Assembly (NCBI RefSeq): GCF_963666145.1
Contig: NZ_OY762614.1
Coordinates: 3,214,501-3,278,500, forward strand
Length of the DNA stretch: 64,000 nt
From: an uncultured Desulfobacter sp.
Lineage (GTDB): Bacteria; Desulfobacterota; Desulfobacteria; Desulfobacterales; Desulfobacteraceae
Direction of reading: 5' to 3'
Shown: piece after piece, positions 1 to 9,749 of the stretch
Layout of the letters: each line of letters opens with the position of its first letter
How positions within the stretch are numbered: the stretch's first letter is position 1
The notes under the pieces: model-generated
Databases searched by the model: none
Told to the model about the DNA's origin: nothing
Seen by the model: the letters and a program-made list of their open reading frames with translations, nothing else
Translations under genes and position numbers: made by a program

Positions 1-3000
1 GGTATGCCCTGGGCGTCTATGACTATTACACCAGTGATGAAACCCTGCTCAACGGTGCGGGCATTTTCTACCAGTGTATGGCCGGCGGGGGGATGCTTGT
101 TGTGGCCATTGTGGCCATGATCAGCGGCTCGACCCTGTACCGGGATATCGCCGTGGGATCGGCCTATTATGTGTATGCCTGCCCCCTGGATGAAAAGCGT
201 TTTTTTCTCACCCACTTCATCACGGCATATACCATCAACCTGTTGCTGGTGGCAGCTTATCCGCTGGGCATGGTTTTGATTAAGTATTCCGGGTTGGGCG
301 AGCCTCATCAGTTGGGATCGACACCGTGGCCGGAACTGATTCACGGCTATTTGATTTTTTGCGTTCCCAATCTTTTTGTATTAACTGCGGTCTGTTTTTT
401 CTGCCTGGTTCATGTCCGTAAAATATCGGCTGCCTATATCGGGGTGGTGGCCTTGACCGTGTTGTTTGTGGTCAGTGAGGTGATGAGTGAAAATTCACCC
501 TACAGATTTTTTCTGGAGGTGATGGATCCCTTTGGGTATGTCTACTGCAAACTGCTGGTCCATGAGCTGCCGGTGGCCTTGAAAAACAGCGGGTTCCTCC
601 CCATGACCGCGTCGTTCTGGGTGAACCGTCTGGTCTGGATATTTATGGGGCTTTTAGGCCTTTATCTGAGCTACAGACGATTCTCTTTTCAATATTTTCT
701 CAGGGCGCCGGCAGGCGCCATACGCCAGAAAGCCGGCAGGCAGGAGTCAGACTGTGCATCTTCATTCGGTGACGGGGTGCCGATCCCAAAGGTCTTGTGT
801 CAATACGGCCGAAAAGAAAACCTGCTCAAAGTATTGCGGCTTGCAAAAGTTGAATTTCTTAGCGTGGTCAGACCCGCATCATTCAAAATTATTTTCGGTC
901 TGCTCATCTTTATCATTTTTATGCAGAACCTGTTCTGGAACTCCACCTATTACATCGGCCACCAGGTGCCGCTGACATCGGGGATGTGCAATGTCCGGCT
1001 GGCTAACGGATTTTTGTTCATGGTCATTCTCATGCTGCTGGCCGGAGAGCTTTTTTACAAGGAACGGACCAGCGGATTCTGGCAGATTACGGGGGCCGCC
1101 CCGTCACCCACCTGGGTGCTGCAGGTGCCAAAGCTGTTGGCCATGTTCGCCGTGGCCTTTGTCTTTGCCCTGGCCATATTTGGGGGCGGGATATGCGCCC
1201 AGGCACTGCAGGGATTCTGGGACATGGATCTGGCGCTCTATATGGGGGATATATTCGGTTACAAGTTTGGATGGATCACCTATATGTTCAACATCGTCCT
1301 GGTCTTTTTTCTGGCAGGCCTGTTCAATAACCGCTACCTGACCCATGTGGTTGCCATTGGATATTATCTGTTCATTATTATCAGTTTTGACATCGGTTTG
1401 ATTGAGCAGGTGCGTTTTGGGTATTCCCTGACCCCGGGACTGGACGATTATTCTGAAATGATGGGCTACGGCATCTGGGAGCGGTCGTCGTTCTTTTTTT
1501 TCCTGATGTGGACCGCCCTTGCCGTGGTGTTTGTTTTGGCCGGAATCCAGTTCTGGCGACGGGGCACTGAACAGCGGGCTTTTTCTCTCAGACGCCTGCT
1601 TGGCGGCGAACTGACAGCCGGGGCAAAAGTTGCCGGTCTTGCTGCGTTGGTTGTGTTTTTTGTGCTGCAGGGCGTTATCGTTCGACAATCAAACGAACTG
1701 AGAAATTATATCTCTTCTGATCAGGCAGATGCCGAATCGGCTTTGTATGAAACCGTGTATGCAAAGACTGCAGGGTCCAGCCGGTTGGCAAGGCAGGTGA
1801 ATGATCTGCAAATCGACCTGTTCCCCGAACAGAGAAGAGCCGAGTATGCCGCCACAATGACCCTGGCCAATCTGTCAATAAAACCTTTGGGAACACTTTA
1901 TCTGAATGTGGATGCACACACACAGATCTCTTCGCTGACCCTGGGAAATGCCCCCTTGGATCTTGCCAAAAGAGATGTTGCCCTGGGCATGTCCGCGTAC
2001 AACCTGCCGGATCCCATTCAACCCGGAGAAAAAGCGACCATTTTTATCAAAGCGGTCCGCCAATACCGGGGATTCCCCCAGACCGCAGACGAACCCCAGG
2101 CAGATCTTGCATATAACGGTCTGTTTTTTACCGAAGCGCTTCCCTTGACCGGCTTTGATTCGGATAAAACCCTCCAGGATAACCGGGACAGGGAAAATTA
2201 TCATTTAACCAAACTGGTCTCGCGTCTTGATCCCATTGACGATGCCCATGGGTTGCGCCGGGGATTTGTTTCGCCCTGGCAGCAGCCCGACGGCACGCAG
2301 ACGTTGAACCTGACCGTGAGCACCAGTGTGCCCCAGCAGCCCTTTGCCCCGGGGCGGGTCATCAGGACATGGCAGGAGGGTGACAGAAATTATGCCTTTT
2401 TTCAGGTGGATACCCCAAATATGGTTCAACCTTATATCGGTTCCGCCGCTTATCAGAGCCGCAAGAGCCTCATAGAGCGGGTGCAAGTGAACCTGCTTTA
2501 TCATCCCGGGCATGATTATAATCTAAATGAATTTGAACACGCCATTGGGGCGGGGATCGCATTTATCAACACGGAACTGGGCGTCTATCCCTATCCCGAA
2601 CTCCGGGTGGCGGAAATTCCATATCACCAGAAGGATTCCTATGCCATGGCCGGTGCCATTGCCCTCTCGGAAAAAGAGGGGTGGTATGGCGATCGTAATG
2701 TCGGCGAGATAAGGGGATACATCCAGTATGTCCTGGCCCGGGATCTGATCCGGCAGTGGATTGCGGCAAACAGTTTTATTCCTGATGTCCAGGGGGCGGA
2801 TATGATCTGGACCGCACTGCCCGGTGCCCTTGCATTGCAGGTGGTGGACAGCCGGGTAGGTGCCAGGGAAGTCGAGGCGCTCTTTGTCAAGATGCGCAAA
2901 ACCTACCATAAAGACCGGACCAATGAGCCTATCCGGGAACCGCCGCTGATTTTTGCCGATAATATCGACTATCTGGAGGCGAATAAAGGGACTATGGCTC

Positions 3001-3182
3001 TGTACAAACTGGCCGGTGCCGTTGGTTATGATCGCTTCAACAGATTCGTGGGCGAGTGGATTACCCAGAGTTCGGGTCCCCTGGTGTTTCATGAATTTTA
3101 TGAGAAAGTGAAAAAGAGCTGGGGGCTTGATCCGGCGCTTTGCAGGCTGTTTGAGGTGGTTGAAGACCAGGTCGCACTATAG
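1..3182 (+). CDS. ABC-2 type permease fused to degenerate M1-peptidase-like domain (5' partial)
   Basis: The reading frame is open to the left edge (first full codon at base 3), so the true start lies outside. The protein has two sets of hydrophobic segments typical of ABC-2 exporter permeases, the second starting near the phrase LAKVEFLSVV, followed by a long extracytoplasmic part. That part resembles the gluzincin (M1 aminopeptidase) domain found at the C-terminus of ABC permease/aminopeptidase fusions. The expected zinc motif HExxHQW is replaced by RDLIRQW, and no GxMEN-like motif is seen, so catalysis is unlikely. The partner ATPase is presumably upstream, outside the window. The substrate is unknown. 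Family assignment of the permease is fairly secure; the peptidase relationship rests on motif position and context. Confidence 0.75.
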   Translation, partial: YALGVYDYYTSDETLLNGAGIFYQCMAGGGMLVVAIVAMISGSTLYRDIAVGSAYYVYACPLDEKRFFLTHFITAYTINLLLVAAYPLGMVLIKYSGLGEPHQLGSTPWPELIHGYLIFCVPNLFVLTAVCFFCLVHVRKISAAYIGVVALTVLFVVSEVMSENSPYRFFLEVMDPFGYVYCKLLVHELPVALKNSGFLPMTASFWVNRLVWIFMGLLGLYLSYRRFSFQYFLRAPAGAIRQKAGRQESDCASSFGDGVPIPKVLCQYGRKENLLKVLRLAKVEFLSVVRPASFKIIFGLLIFIIFMQNLFWNSTYYIGHQVPLTSGMCNVRLANGFLFMVILMLLAGELFYKERTSGFWQITGAAPSPTWVLQVPKLLAMFAVAFVFALAIFGGGICAQALQGFWDMDLALYMGDIFGYKFGWITYMFNIVLVFFLAGLFNNRYLTHVVAIGYYLFIIISFDIGLIEQVRFGYSLTPGLDDYSEMMGYGIWERSSFFFFLMWTALAVVFVLAGIQFWRRGTEQRAFSLRRLLGGELTAGAKVAGLAALVVFFVLQGVIVRQSNELRNYISSDQADAESALYETVYAKTAGSSRLARQVNDLQIDLFPEQRRAEYAATMTLANLSIKPLGTLYLNVDAHTQISSLTLGNAPLDLAKRDVALGMSAYNLPDPIQPGEKATIFIKAVRQYRGFPQTADEPQADLAYNGLFFTEALPLTGFDSDKTLQDNRDRENYHLTKLVSRLDPIDDAHGLRRGFVSPWQQPDGTQTLNLTVSTSVPQQPFAPGRVIRTWQEGDRNYAFFQVDTPNMVQPYIGSAAYQSRKSLIERVQVNLLYHPGHDYNLNEFEHAIGAGIAFINTELGVYPYPELRVAEIPYHQKDSYAMAGAIALSEKEGWYGDRNVGEIRGYIQYVLARDLIRQWIAANSFIPDVQGADMIWTALPGALALQVVDSRVGAREVEALFVKMRKTYHKDRTNEPIREPPLIFADNIDYLEANKGTMALYKLAGAVGYDRFNRFVGEWITQSSGPLVFHEFYEKVKKSWGLDPALCRLFEVVEDQVAL

Positions 3183-3269
3183 TAAACGAAGATATGGGGT
3201 GATGAAGACTGTCGGAGAGTTCTCTCTTTCAGCCTTCATCATTCCCGTTTGTGTGTACAAGATATCGTT

Positions 3270-4667
3270 TTACACCAGTGTTTCGCCCGAGGGTTTCACG
3301 CCCTTGAAGTTAATCGGTTTATCCGTTGCCGGACCGAATCGGAATACATTTTTATCTACAAATCGATGGAGCTGTATATCCACATAAATGGTCTGGTTGG
3401 GCATCAGGATTTTTTGCACCTCTTGTTGAGACGGACGAAATTCTGCCGCCGCATAATAGCTGAATCCCTTGGTGGGCCTTGCCTCCACCCGTAATCCGAA
3501 TTGACCTTTTTCGATGATATCCAGCATTTTGACGGTGTTCAGGTAGTAGACCAGGCGGCCGGTATTTGCATTCATCTGGCGGTCCAGAAAAAAACCTTTG
3601 GGGAGTTTGTCCGGCTGGTACCGGCTTCCGGCCAGCAGCAGCAGATCATAATCCCCCTGGGCGATCGGCTCCCCCTGGTCGTCACGGACATTAAATACCA
3701 GCATGCAGTATTGGTCCCCGTCTTTTTGGTCCTTTTGTGTTTCATCGTTCAGGTGCTTAAGTTGCGTCGCGTATGCCTGCTGACTGTCTACCTGGAAACA
3801 CGATAAAATATCCTGGACCACCGGTGCCCCGGTGTCGCTGGGGCCGATACTGCGCATGATGCCCATTTTTTTTCCGCTGTGGCTGTACTGGTTGTAGACT
3901 CTCAGGGGAATGGGCTGGGGATGCCTGATCCCCCCGTCTTTTGCCAATTTCAGGCTAAAGGTCTGTGGCTGTTTTCTGATCTCTTCATCCAGGGATTGGA
4001 CCAGTGACACGCAGCAGCAGTTCATGTTGGCACCGGCCACCCGGACCACCCCATCGGATCCTTTTTCAACAAGATACGAGTTGATAAAATCATAGAATTT
4101 ATTATCAATTCCCTGGCCGGTGAGCACAAACGGATAAAAAGAGGTGTTGGTCATGTCATAATCCAGCCAGGTGTGGTTCAGGTCCCACTGGCCCTCACTG
4201 CCAAGGCTGAGCCAGTCCAGCACCCGCTGCCCGGGTTCAATGCCGTTGAACCAGGCTTTGAGCCTGCCCACCCGAGCTTTGCCCAGAACGGCCAGGGTTG
4301 AACCGTGATTTGCCGGGGCCAGCATCACCAGGTGTTTTAAAGGCAGGGTGTTCAATTTTTTGGCTCCGTAAAAGCGATCCACCCAGGTTCGTACCACAGG
4401 GCCGCCGGTGGAGTGGGTAATGCATGAAAACGGTGCAATCTGGGTGGCCGTGTTTCCCGGCAGATCCCGCAGGGCACGGTCCAGGGCCCGGGCGATATCA
4501 TCCATGGTGACATTGTCATTAAAACTGATGTACCGGCCCAGATAAATATGCCGGATATCCAGACCCAGGCCGACGCCAGCAGCAGCGTTGGACAATGCCC
4601 TGGGAAGATCGCCGTAGGTATCCGTACTGGTCACACTCCATCCGTGAACAAAAATAAGCTGCATCAT
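3270..4667 (-). CDS. alpha/beta-hydrolase, lipase/esterase-like
   Basis: The N-terminus shows the lipase oxyanion-strand motif LIFVHGW at residues 4-10 and a nucleophile elbow THSTGG with Ser86, as in triacylglycerol lipases and PGAP1-like esterases. About 465 residues long, it is longer than a minimal lipase; the last roughly 170 residues are a beta-rich extension I do not recognise. There is no signal peptide at the chosen start, so it may be cytoplasmic or exported by another route. It ends facing the permease gene (convergent) and lies just downstream of a small lipoprotein gene on the same strand, 55 bases away, which suggests co-transcription. Substrate cannot be told from sequence. Confidence 0.7.
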   Translation of the reverse strand: MMQLIFVHGWSVTSTDTYGDLPRALSNAAAGVGLGLDIRHIYLGRYISFNDNVTMDDIARALDRALRDLPGNTATQIAPFSCITHSTGGPVVRTWVDRFYGAKKLNTLPLKHLVMLAPANHGSTLAVLGKARVGRLKAWFNGIEPGQRVLDWLSLGSEGQWDLNHTWLDYDMTNTSFYPFVLTGQGIDNKFYDFINSYLVEKGSDGVVRVAGANMNCCCVSLVQSLDEEIRKQPQTFSLKLAKDGGIRHPQPIPLRVYNQYSHSGKKMGIMRSIGPSDTGAPVVQDILSCFQVDSQQAYATQLKHLNDETQKDQKDGDQYCMLVFNVRDDQGEPIAQGDYDLLLLAGSRYQPDKLPKGFFLDRQMNANTGRLVYYLNTVKMLDIIEKGQFGLRVEARPTKGFSYYAAAEFRPSQQEVQKILMPNQTIYVDIQLHRFVDKNVFRFGPATDKPINFKGVKPSGETLV

Positions 4668-4722
4668 GGTTTTCCTTTTGAGTTTCGTCGCAGCCGGATT
4701 TTACCGGACTGCGTCATGAGCG

Positions 4723-5463
4723 TTAGTTTCCTTTGATATAATCCATGGTTTCTGCCACGTTTACAATTTCGTACGCCGCCCCGGGAACCAGTATAAACTC
4801 GCTGGCCCCAAACGGATGCGGCAGATTGCCCCAGTCATAGGTATAGCCCAGGCCTGTCCATGGGACGCCCGGCCGGGTTCTGAAATCCTCGAAATATAAA
4901 TTTTTATAGAAACAGGGATAACAGGCAATCCCTTTTACCTTGGGTTCCTTTTTTGAAAATGAGATGTTGCACACCGTATCATCAATTTCCGGGTCAGGGC
5001 AAGGCCGGAACAAATCCTTGGGGCTCACCCACATCTCAACGAACAGGTCATAATGCCATTCGGGCTTCAGCCCCAGATACTGTTTCAGCCTGAGATCAAT
5101 TTGATCTTTGCCGGCCGAAGGGAATCGTGACACATAGTGTTGGGCAAAAATTTTGACTTGGGGGGCGGTGGTCACCCAGGTGACATAGGCCTCGTTGTTG
5201 TCGGTGGCATGTCTGCCCTTGTAAAAGGACTCATAGGATTGGCGGCTTTTCCACATGACCACCCGCACCCGGGTTTTATCGGTATTCCAGATCAGGTCCG
5301 TGTTGTCCTGTGTCACCGCCACAAGTTGATCATACACATCTGCCGGTTCCACCACGGCTGCATCATTTACCGCCTTTTCAAAGATGCCCGGTCGGGGTGT
5401 TGCGCACGACATCAAGATCAGTGGGATGACCCAGCGCAACCTGTTTATGCGGCTGATTCTCAT
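4723..5463 (-). CDS. putative lipoprotein of unknown function
   Basis: The frame is open further upstream into the antiporter gene, but the start at 5463 is preferred: it is preceded by an AAGGAT ribosome site and begins a lipoprotein signal peptide (MRISRINRLR, hydrophobic WVIPLILM, lipobox ending SC). The mature 225 or so residues are polar, with several cysteines, including CPDPEIDDTVC and ACYPC, that could form disulfides or bind metal. I do not recognise the family. It lies between the antiporter and the lipase-like gene on one strand and could be secreted to the same compartment as a partner of the hydrolase, but this is only inferred from position. Confidence 0.65.
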   Translation of the reverse strand: MRISRINRLRWVIPLILMSCATPRPGIFEKAVNDAAVVEPADVYDQLVAVTQDNTDLIWNTDKTRVRVVMWKSRQSYESFYKGRHATDNNEAYVTWVTTAPQVKIFAQHYVSRFPSAGKDQIDLRLKQYLGLKPEWHYDLFVEMWVSPKDLFRPCPDPEIDDTVCNISFSKKEPKVKGIACYPCFYKNLYFEDFRTRPGVPWTGLGYTYDWGNLPHPFGASEFILVPGAAYEIVNVAETMDYIKGN

Positions 5464-5494
5464 GTGAAATCCTTTCTTAAAGATACGTGTTGTT

Positions 5495-7993
5495 TCAGGG
5501 TGCAGGCCGTCGATCCCTGTCGGCATGCAGGAGTAGTTCTTTGAGTGCCTTGGTCGATCTGGCCCTGAGCCATTTATGATCAAATCTTGGGTCCATGACA
5601 ATCTTGGCGATGGCGGACAGGGCTTCAAGGTGGAACCGTCGTTCATCCCTTGTGCCCACCAGCACAAAGGCGGCATGAACCCTGGGGGCCTGGGGTGCGA
5701 AAATGATGCCCTTGTTGTTTCGGACAATCATCATACCAAACTGGTTTTCCCCTTCAATGATAATGTGGGGAATGGCAAGTCCCGGGGCCAGCACAGTGGT
5801 CATTTCATTTTCCCTTTGGCGGAACATTTCAAACAGGGTGGATGCGGACGCGTTGACCTGTTTGCTCATCTGCTTTGCCGCCAGTTCAAAAAAGGCGTTT
5901 TTGTCCATTTCCTGTTTGAGATCCGCCACCACCGCCTTTTCCACCAGAAGATCAAACCGGTCTTTTTGACCGTTTTCAATGAGATTCGCATTTATGCCGT
6001 TCTGTTTTAATTGTTCGGGTACGGCCTTTTCCATTAAATTTAGAGCGGCCTGGTCTTCGTGCCGGCCAAAACGCAGGGTAATTTCCCGTAACGCCGCCGT
6101 GGTTCCCATGACCGTAACCCTGTCGCCGGTCTCCAGCCGGGTAAATCCGTGGGGGACCAAGAGTGTGCCCCTGCGCCGGACCGCCATGATCACCGAGTCA
6201 AAGGGCAGGCGAAGGTCTCTCAGGGAAAGGCCCGCTATGTCCGTATTTCGGACGGTCACGTCTGCCACATCCCGGCCCCGGTGAAATCCCATGAGCAGGG
6301 ATGCGGCGCCAGGTGCCCGGACAAAGTGGTCCAGCAATCCGATAATGGCGGTGGAGGGATCCACGACCAATACATTGAGATCCTCAAATGCGTTAAGGTT
6401 GCTGCGGTCATTGAGCCGGGCAACCAGGGTCTGGGTGGCAAAATGCTCAAAGGCGGTTTCGCAGATCTCCAGATTTTCCCTGTCGCTGAGCAGGGTCACA
6501 ATGGCTGTTGCGGTTCGGCACTGGATTTTTTCAAGGGCTTGGCAATCAAACCCGTCCACAACCTGGATGGGGATCTGGGGGCTGTTTTCCTGGCAGGCGA
6601 AGGTCGAGTCTCCTTTGGGCTGGGCCAGTTTCACCCGCCATCCGTGGGACAATAAGGTATGGGCCAGTGCCGTGGACTGACTGTCGATTCCGAAGATCAC
6701 TGCGTTTCGTGGGGCGGTGACGGCAGTGGGCGTGGCCGGGGTGTGGTCTTCTTTCATTCGCTTGATGGCCAGTTTGAACAGCGGGGGACCGACGATCTGG
6801 TTGAGGACGATGACAGAGATCATAATCGTAGAAAAGGATGTCCCCCACTGGGGAAATTCTATGCCTACTTCCTTGGCAAGCCCGAGCCCCACACCGGCCT
6901 GGGTGATAAAGGCCATCCAGTAGGTCCGACGGCTTTGGGCAGAGGTCCCGGCCAGGCATCCCCCGAAAAATGATCCCATAAAGATTGCAAACATGCGAAC
7001 CCCGAACAAAATAAGGGCAATGGGCCAGGTTGCTGCCAGGATATCAAGCCGGATAGAGGCCCCGGTCAGGGTGAAAAAAGCGATGTAAATCCCTGGACCG
7101 GCCCGGTTGAGAAGGTCAAGAAACTCTTTTCTGTACCGCCTTGAGTTGGCGGTCAAAAAACCTGCCACCATGCAGACCAAAAGGGGTTCAATGAGAATTT
7201 CAACCGTCATTTTCTGGTGGATGAAGGTGCGAAGCGCTAGGGAACCGATAAAAACCATATAGCCGGTCAAAAGGACCAGAACCGATTTTAAAACAAAGGG
7301 GATACGAAGTCTGAGAATCAAAAATAAAATTGCGGTCACCGGAAAGCCAAGCAGCATGGATAAGGCAATCTCCAGGATCAGAAAAAGGATAAATCCGGCA
7401 TTTGCGGTCAATCCGGTAAGCAGGGCATCTGCTACGGTGGTGGCTGCGGCGAACAGCACAATGACCACCACGTCCATGATCACCGTCACCCCCATGACCG
7501 TTTTTGTAAATCGCCCTTTGGCTCTGAGTTCATTGATAATGGCAATGGCCGAAGAGGGGCTTCTTGCCACAAGGATGGCTCCGGCGAGTATGGATACGGC
7601 AATTTTGCCGGAAACCGGCATGGCTGCCATGAACGGGATGTGATTTGCCACGGCAAAAACGGCCAGGGAGGCCAGTGTAAAGGTTGAGATAACAAGTCCT
7701 GAGGTGATCCAGCCGATGTCCGCAAGTCGTGATTTGAGTTCTTTGAGGTAGAGTTCGCTGCCTGCGGCAAAGGCAATCAGTCCTAAGGAGATTTGATCCA
7801 CAAAGGTGAGCGTTGAAACCGCCTGGGTGGGTATCAGGTTCAGCACATGGGGGCCGGCAACGATGCCGGTGAATAAAAACCCGCTGATCAGGGGAAAACC
7901 GGCCTGTTTGAATGTGTCGCCGATCTGCCTGGCAGCCAGAGCAATGATGCAGAATCCTGCGGCAAATACAAGACAATTCATATCCTGATCCAT
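5495..7993 (-). CDS. CPA2-type cation:proton antiporter with TrkA and PTS EIIA domains
   Basis: The first 390 residues form about a dozen membrane helices of the CPA2 (KefB/NapA-like) antiporter fold. A Rossmann-type TrkA-N domain follows (starting NAVIFGIDSQSTALAHTL) and then a TrkA-C-like stretch near VADVTVRNTDIAG. The last 150 residues match the PTS fructose/nitrogen EIIA domain: the phosphorylation motif GLAIPH is present, with the candidate phospho-histidine near residue 742. The architecture suggests monovalent cation export gated by nucleotide binding and by phosphorylation. The TrkA-N glycine motif is weak, so nucleotide binding is unsure. Start at 7993 is tentative; an in-frame ATG at 7981 is equally possible because neither has a strong ribosome site. 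Confidence 0.85.
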   Translation of the reverse strand: MDQDMNCLVFAAGFCIIALAARQIGDTFKQAGFPLISGFLFTGIVAGPHVLNLIPTQAVSTLTFVDQISLGLIAFAAGSELYLKELKSRLADIGWITSGLVISTFTLASLAVFAVANHIPFMAAMPVSGKIAVSILAGAILVARSPSSAIAIINELRAKGRFTKTVMGVTVIMDVVVIVLFAAATTVADALLTGLTANAGFILFLILEIALSMLLGFPVTAILFLILRLRIPFVLKSVLVLLTGYMVFIGSLALRTFIHQKMTVEILIEPLLVCMVAGFLTANSRRYRKEFLDLLNRAGPGIYIAFFTLTGASIRLDILAATWPIALILFGVRMFAIFMGSFFGGCLAGTSAQSRRTYWMAFITQAGVGLGLAKEVGIEFPQWGTSFSTIMISVIVLNQIVGPPLFKLAIKRMKEDHTPATPTAVTAPRNAVIFGIDSQSTALAHTLLSHGWRVKLAQPKGDSTFACQENSPQIPIQVVDGFDCQALEKIQCRTATAIVTLLSDRENLEICETAFEHFATQTLVARLNDRSNLNAFEDLNVLVVDPSTAIIGLLDHFVRAPGAASLLMGFHRGRDVADVTVRNTDIAGLSLRDLRLPFDSVIMAVRRRGTLLVPHGFTRLETGDRVTVMGTTAALREITLRFGRHEDQAALNLMEKAVPEQLKQNGINANLIENGQKDRFDLLVEKAVVADLKQEMDKNAFFELAAKQMSKQVNASASTLFEMFRQRENEMTTVLAPGLAIPHIIIEGENQFGMMIVRNNKGIIFAPQAPRVHAAFVLVGTRDERRFHLEALSAIAKIVMDPRFDHKWLRARSTKALKELLLHADRDRRPAP

Positions 7994-8039
7994 TAGGAGG
8001 GGTTTTCAGTGAAAAGGCGTCCTATCCCGATTGATCAAA

Positions 8040-8462
8040 TTATTTGATAAAATATCCTGAAACGTGCCAAGCCCCATTATTATCTTTCATCGTTGTAATG
8101 GTTTCTATTGCTTCGGCCTTATTTTCAAATTTTGAGGTGAATTGGATAACATAATAGTTGCCGTCAGGTGCTCCCGGCAATGAGGTATGATAGTCTTGTT
8201 TGGTCATTTCCCTTGAAATTAATTTCCTAAAAGGTTTTCTTGCCGTTGATACCGATTGTTCCAATTGGGGTGCAGTGATGGCGTCTTTTAAAAGCGTTGC
8301 TGCATTGCGCCAGCTTTCCTCATATTTTTGGTTGTCGATATGCGTCAACCATGCATTTGCACTTGTTAATGCCATCTTTTTTTCTGATGGATCTTCACAC
8401 ATCGCATTTGTTCCCAATAATAAGATTGCAAGTATAGATGTCACGGCTGTGAATTTTAGCAT
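8040..8462 (-). CDS. DUF4019-type exported protein
   Basis: A 140-residue protein with a clear signal peptide (MLKFTAVTSILAILLLGTNA, cleavage probably after NAMC or NA). The mature part follows the DUF4019 pattern: an N-terminal helix with the phrase ANAWLTHIDNQKYEESW, a central 'lisRE' strand and a C-terminal strand ending W-HVSGYFIK. The fold is thought to be NTF2-like, of unknown function. It is probably periplasmic. It stands alone upstream of the antiporter gene on the same strand, 46 bases away, with its own 300-base leader. Confidence 0.75.
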   Translation of the reverse strand: MLKFTAVTSILAILLLGTNAMCEDPSEKKMALTSANAWLTHIDNQKYEESWRNAATLLKDAITAPQLEQSVSTARKPFRKLISREMTKQDYHTSLPGAPDGNYYVIQFTSKFENKAEAIETITTMKDNNGAWHVSGYFIK

Positions 8463-8787
8463 TTTAGTTTCTCCACTTAGTTTTTAATTCCCATCACAAA
8501 ATTTATGTGTTGGTGTGGTGCGACATTGATGCTTACTGCATATTTTGAAAATTCGAATGATGTCCAACCCATTCAGACCGGTTGGCCCAAAATCGAAAAT
8601 TAATTTTATTTGAGATTATCCTTACTGTTGCCAAGAAAATCAATTAAATAATCCAGGCCAGATAAATTTATTGATGCTGAACCTATTTGAGGTGGGGCGT
8701 CTATTTTATATCTGGGATTATCCTGATTGCGAAATTTCTTGAAAGCATGTTGTTTTTTTTCACTTTCATTATCAAACAGGTTCAAAA
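8463..8787. other. 325-base gap without a supported gene
   Basis: This AT-rich stretch lies between two minus-strand genes. I see only a weak dyad CCAACC...GGTTGG around 8558-8579 and no open frame with a credible start. It probably holds the promoter of the DUF4019 gene and the terminator of the upstream hydrolase gene, but neither is clear. Confidence 0.4.
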
Positions 8788-9627
8788 TTACAGCAAAGAA
8801 ATGGTTTTTGCATATAGTTTAGGCCATATTGCATTCCATTCATCGCCATGGCCCATATTTTTAATTTTTTGCACCAAAGGCCGTTTTCCCGGGGGGAAAC
8901 GTTGGGTAAACCCGGAAATTACTTCATTTGTGATAATATTATCTTTTTCACCCCCAAAATGAATTTGAGGGATATGGATAAGATGCGGCCATGCATCGGC
9001 CGGATTTAAAGATTCATCCAGCGGGGATATTTGATGAATCCGGGTCCAGGCTTTATGGTCAAGGTTTCCGGCGACAGTAACCAAAAGACCAATATCTTCC
9101 CTTTGCGCTGCAACAAGGGCGGCAAGCCCGCCGCCGCCGGAATATCCGACCAGATAGAAAACCCGGGTGTTAAAACGTTTTTTCAACAGGTTCAGAATTT
9201 GGGCGTACGCATTGACAACATCAGAGCAGAATCTTGCAGAGGTCCAAAATCTGCTGTCTATATTTCTTTTCATGCCGAACTGAAAAGGTCTTGCCAGATA
9301 TACAACGCAAGCGTCTGGATGGCGCAATGCCATTTTTAATCCCAGGGGATTTACAGGTGTGGGATCTGGAGAGACTTTGGTTCTGGAAAGCCATGACAGC
9401 CCGTCCCCTTCAATGTAAACAGTGATGATTCGGTTCTTGGACGGCATGTGACCGGGCAGGAATCCAATGATGTCAAACTTTTTTGTTTCAAACACCGTCC
9501 GGCACCATCCGGCAGCATCGGCCTTTTTTACAGCATCCGTTCTTCTCGCTTGCATTGACGGAATCGCACATCCGGAAGCCGCCCACAATGAAAAAATTAT
9601 TATTACAGTCACCAAACGATTCATCAA
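8788..9627 (-). CDS. lipoprotein alpha/beta-hydrolase
   Basis: A lipoprotein signal (lipobox AASGC, Cys20) precedes a compact alpha/beta-hydrolase core of about 250 residues. The nucleophile elbow is GYSGGG with Ser163; a late GGEKDNI probably holds the catalytic Asp and NMGHGDEW the catalytic His. The enzyme is thus likely a membrane-anchored esterase facing the periplasm or surface. It overlaps nothing on its strand; the autotransporter gene begins divergently 122 bases from its start. Substrate unknown. Confidence 0.75.
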   Translation of the reverse strand: MMNRLVTVIIIFSLWAASGCAIPSMQARRTDAVKKADAAGWCRTVFETKKFDIIGFLPGHMPSKNRIITVYIEGDGLSWLSRTKVSPDPTPVNPLGLKMALRHPDACVVYLARPFQFGMKRNIDSRFWTSARFCSDVVNAYAQILNLLKKRFNTRVFYLVGYSGGGGLAALVAAQREDIGLLVTVAGNLDHKAWTRIHQISPLDESLNPADAWPHLIHIPQIHFGGEKDNIITNEVISGFTQRFPPGKRPLVQKIKNMGHGDEWNAIWPKLYAKTISLL

Positions 9628-9749
9628 AACAACCTTTTTGCAGTTTACAATTTTATACTACTACTATAGAACCGATGCTTTATGAAATTTTTTGTTATCG
9701 TTTAAGGCAATTTGCCTTAATTGAATTATTAACGCCAGAGGATGAAAAT

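Noticed and set aside
1104..1688. 194-codon open frame antisense to the permease
   Set aside because: Lies wholly inside the permease gene, has no ribosome site and gives a low-complexity protein; a shadow of the coding strand.
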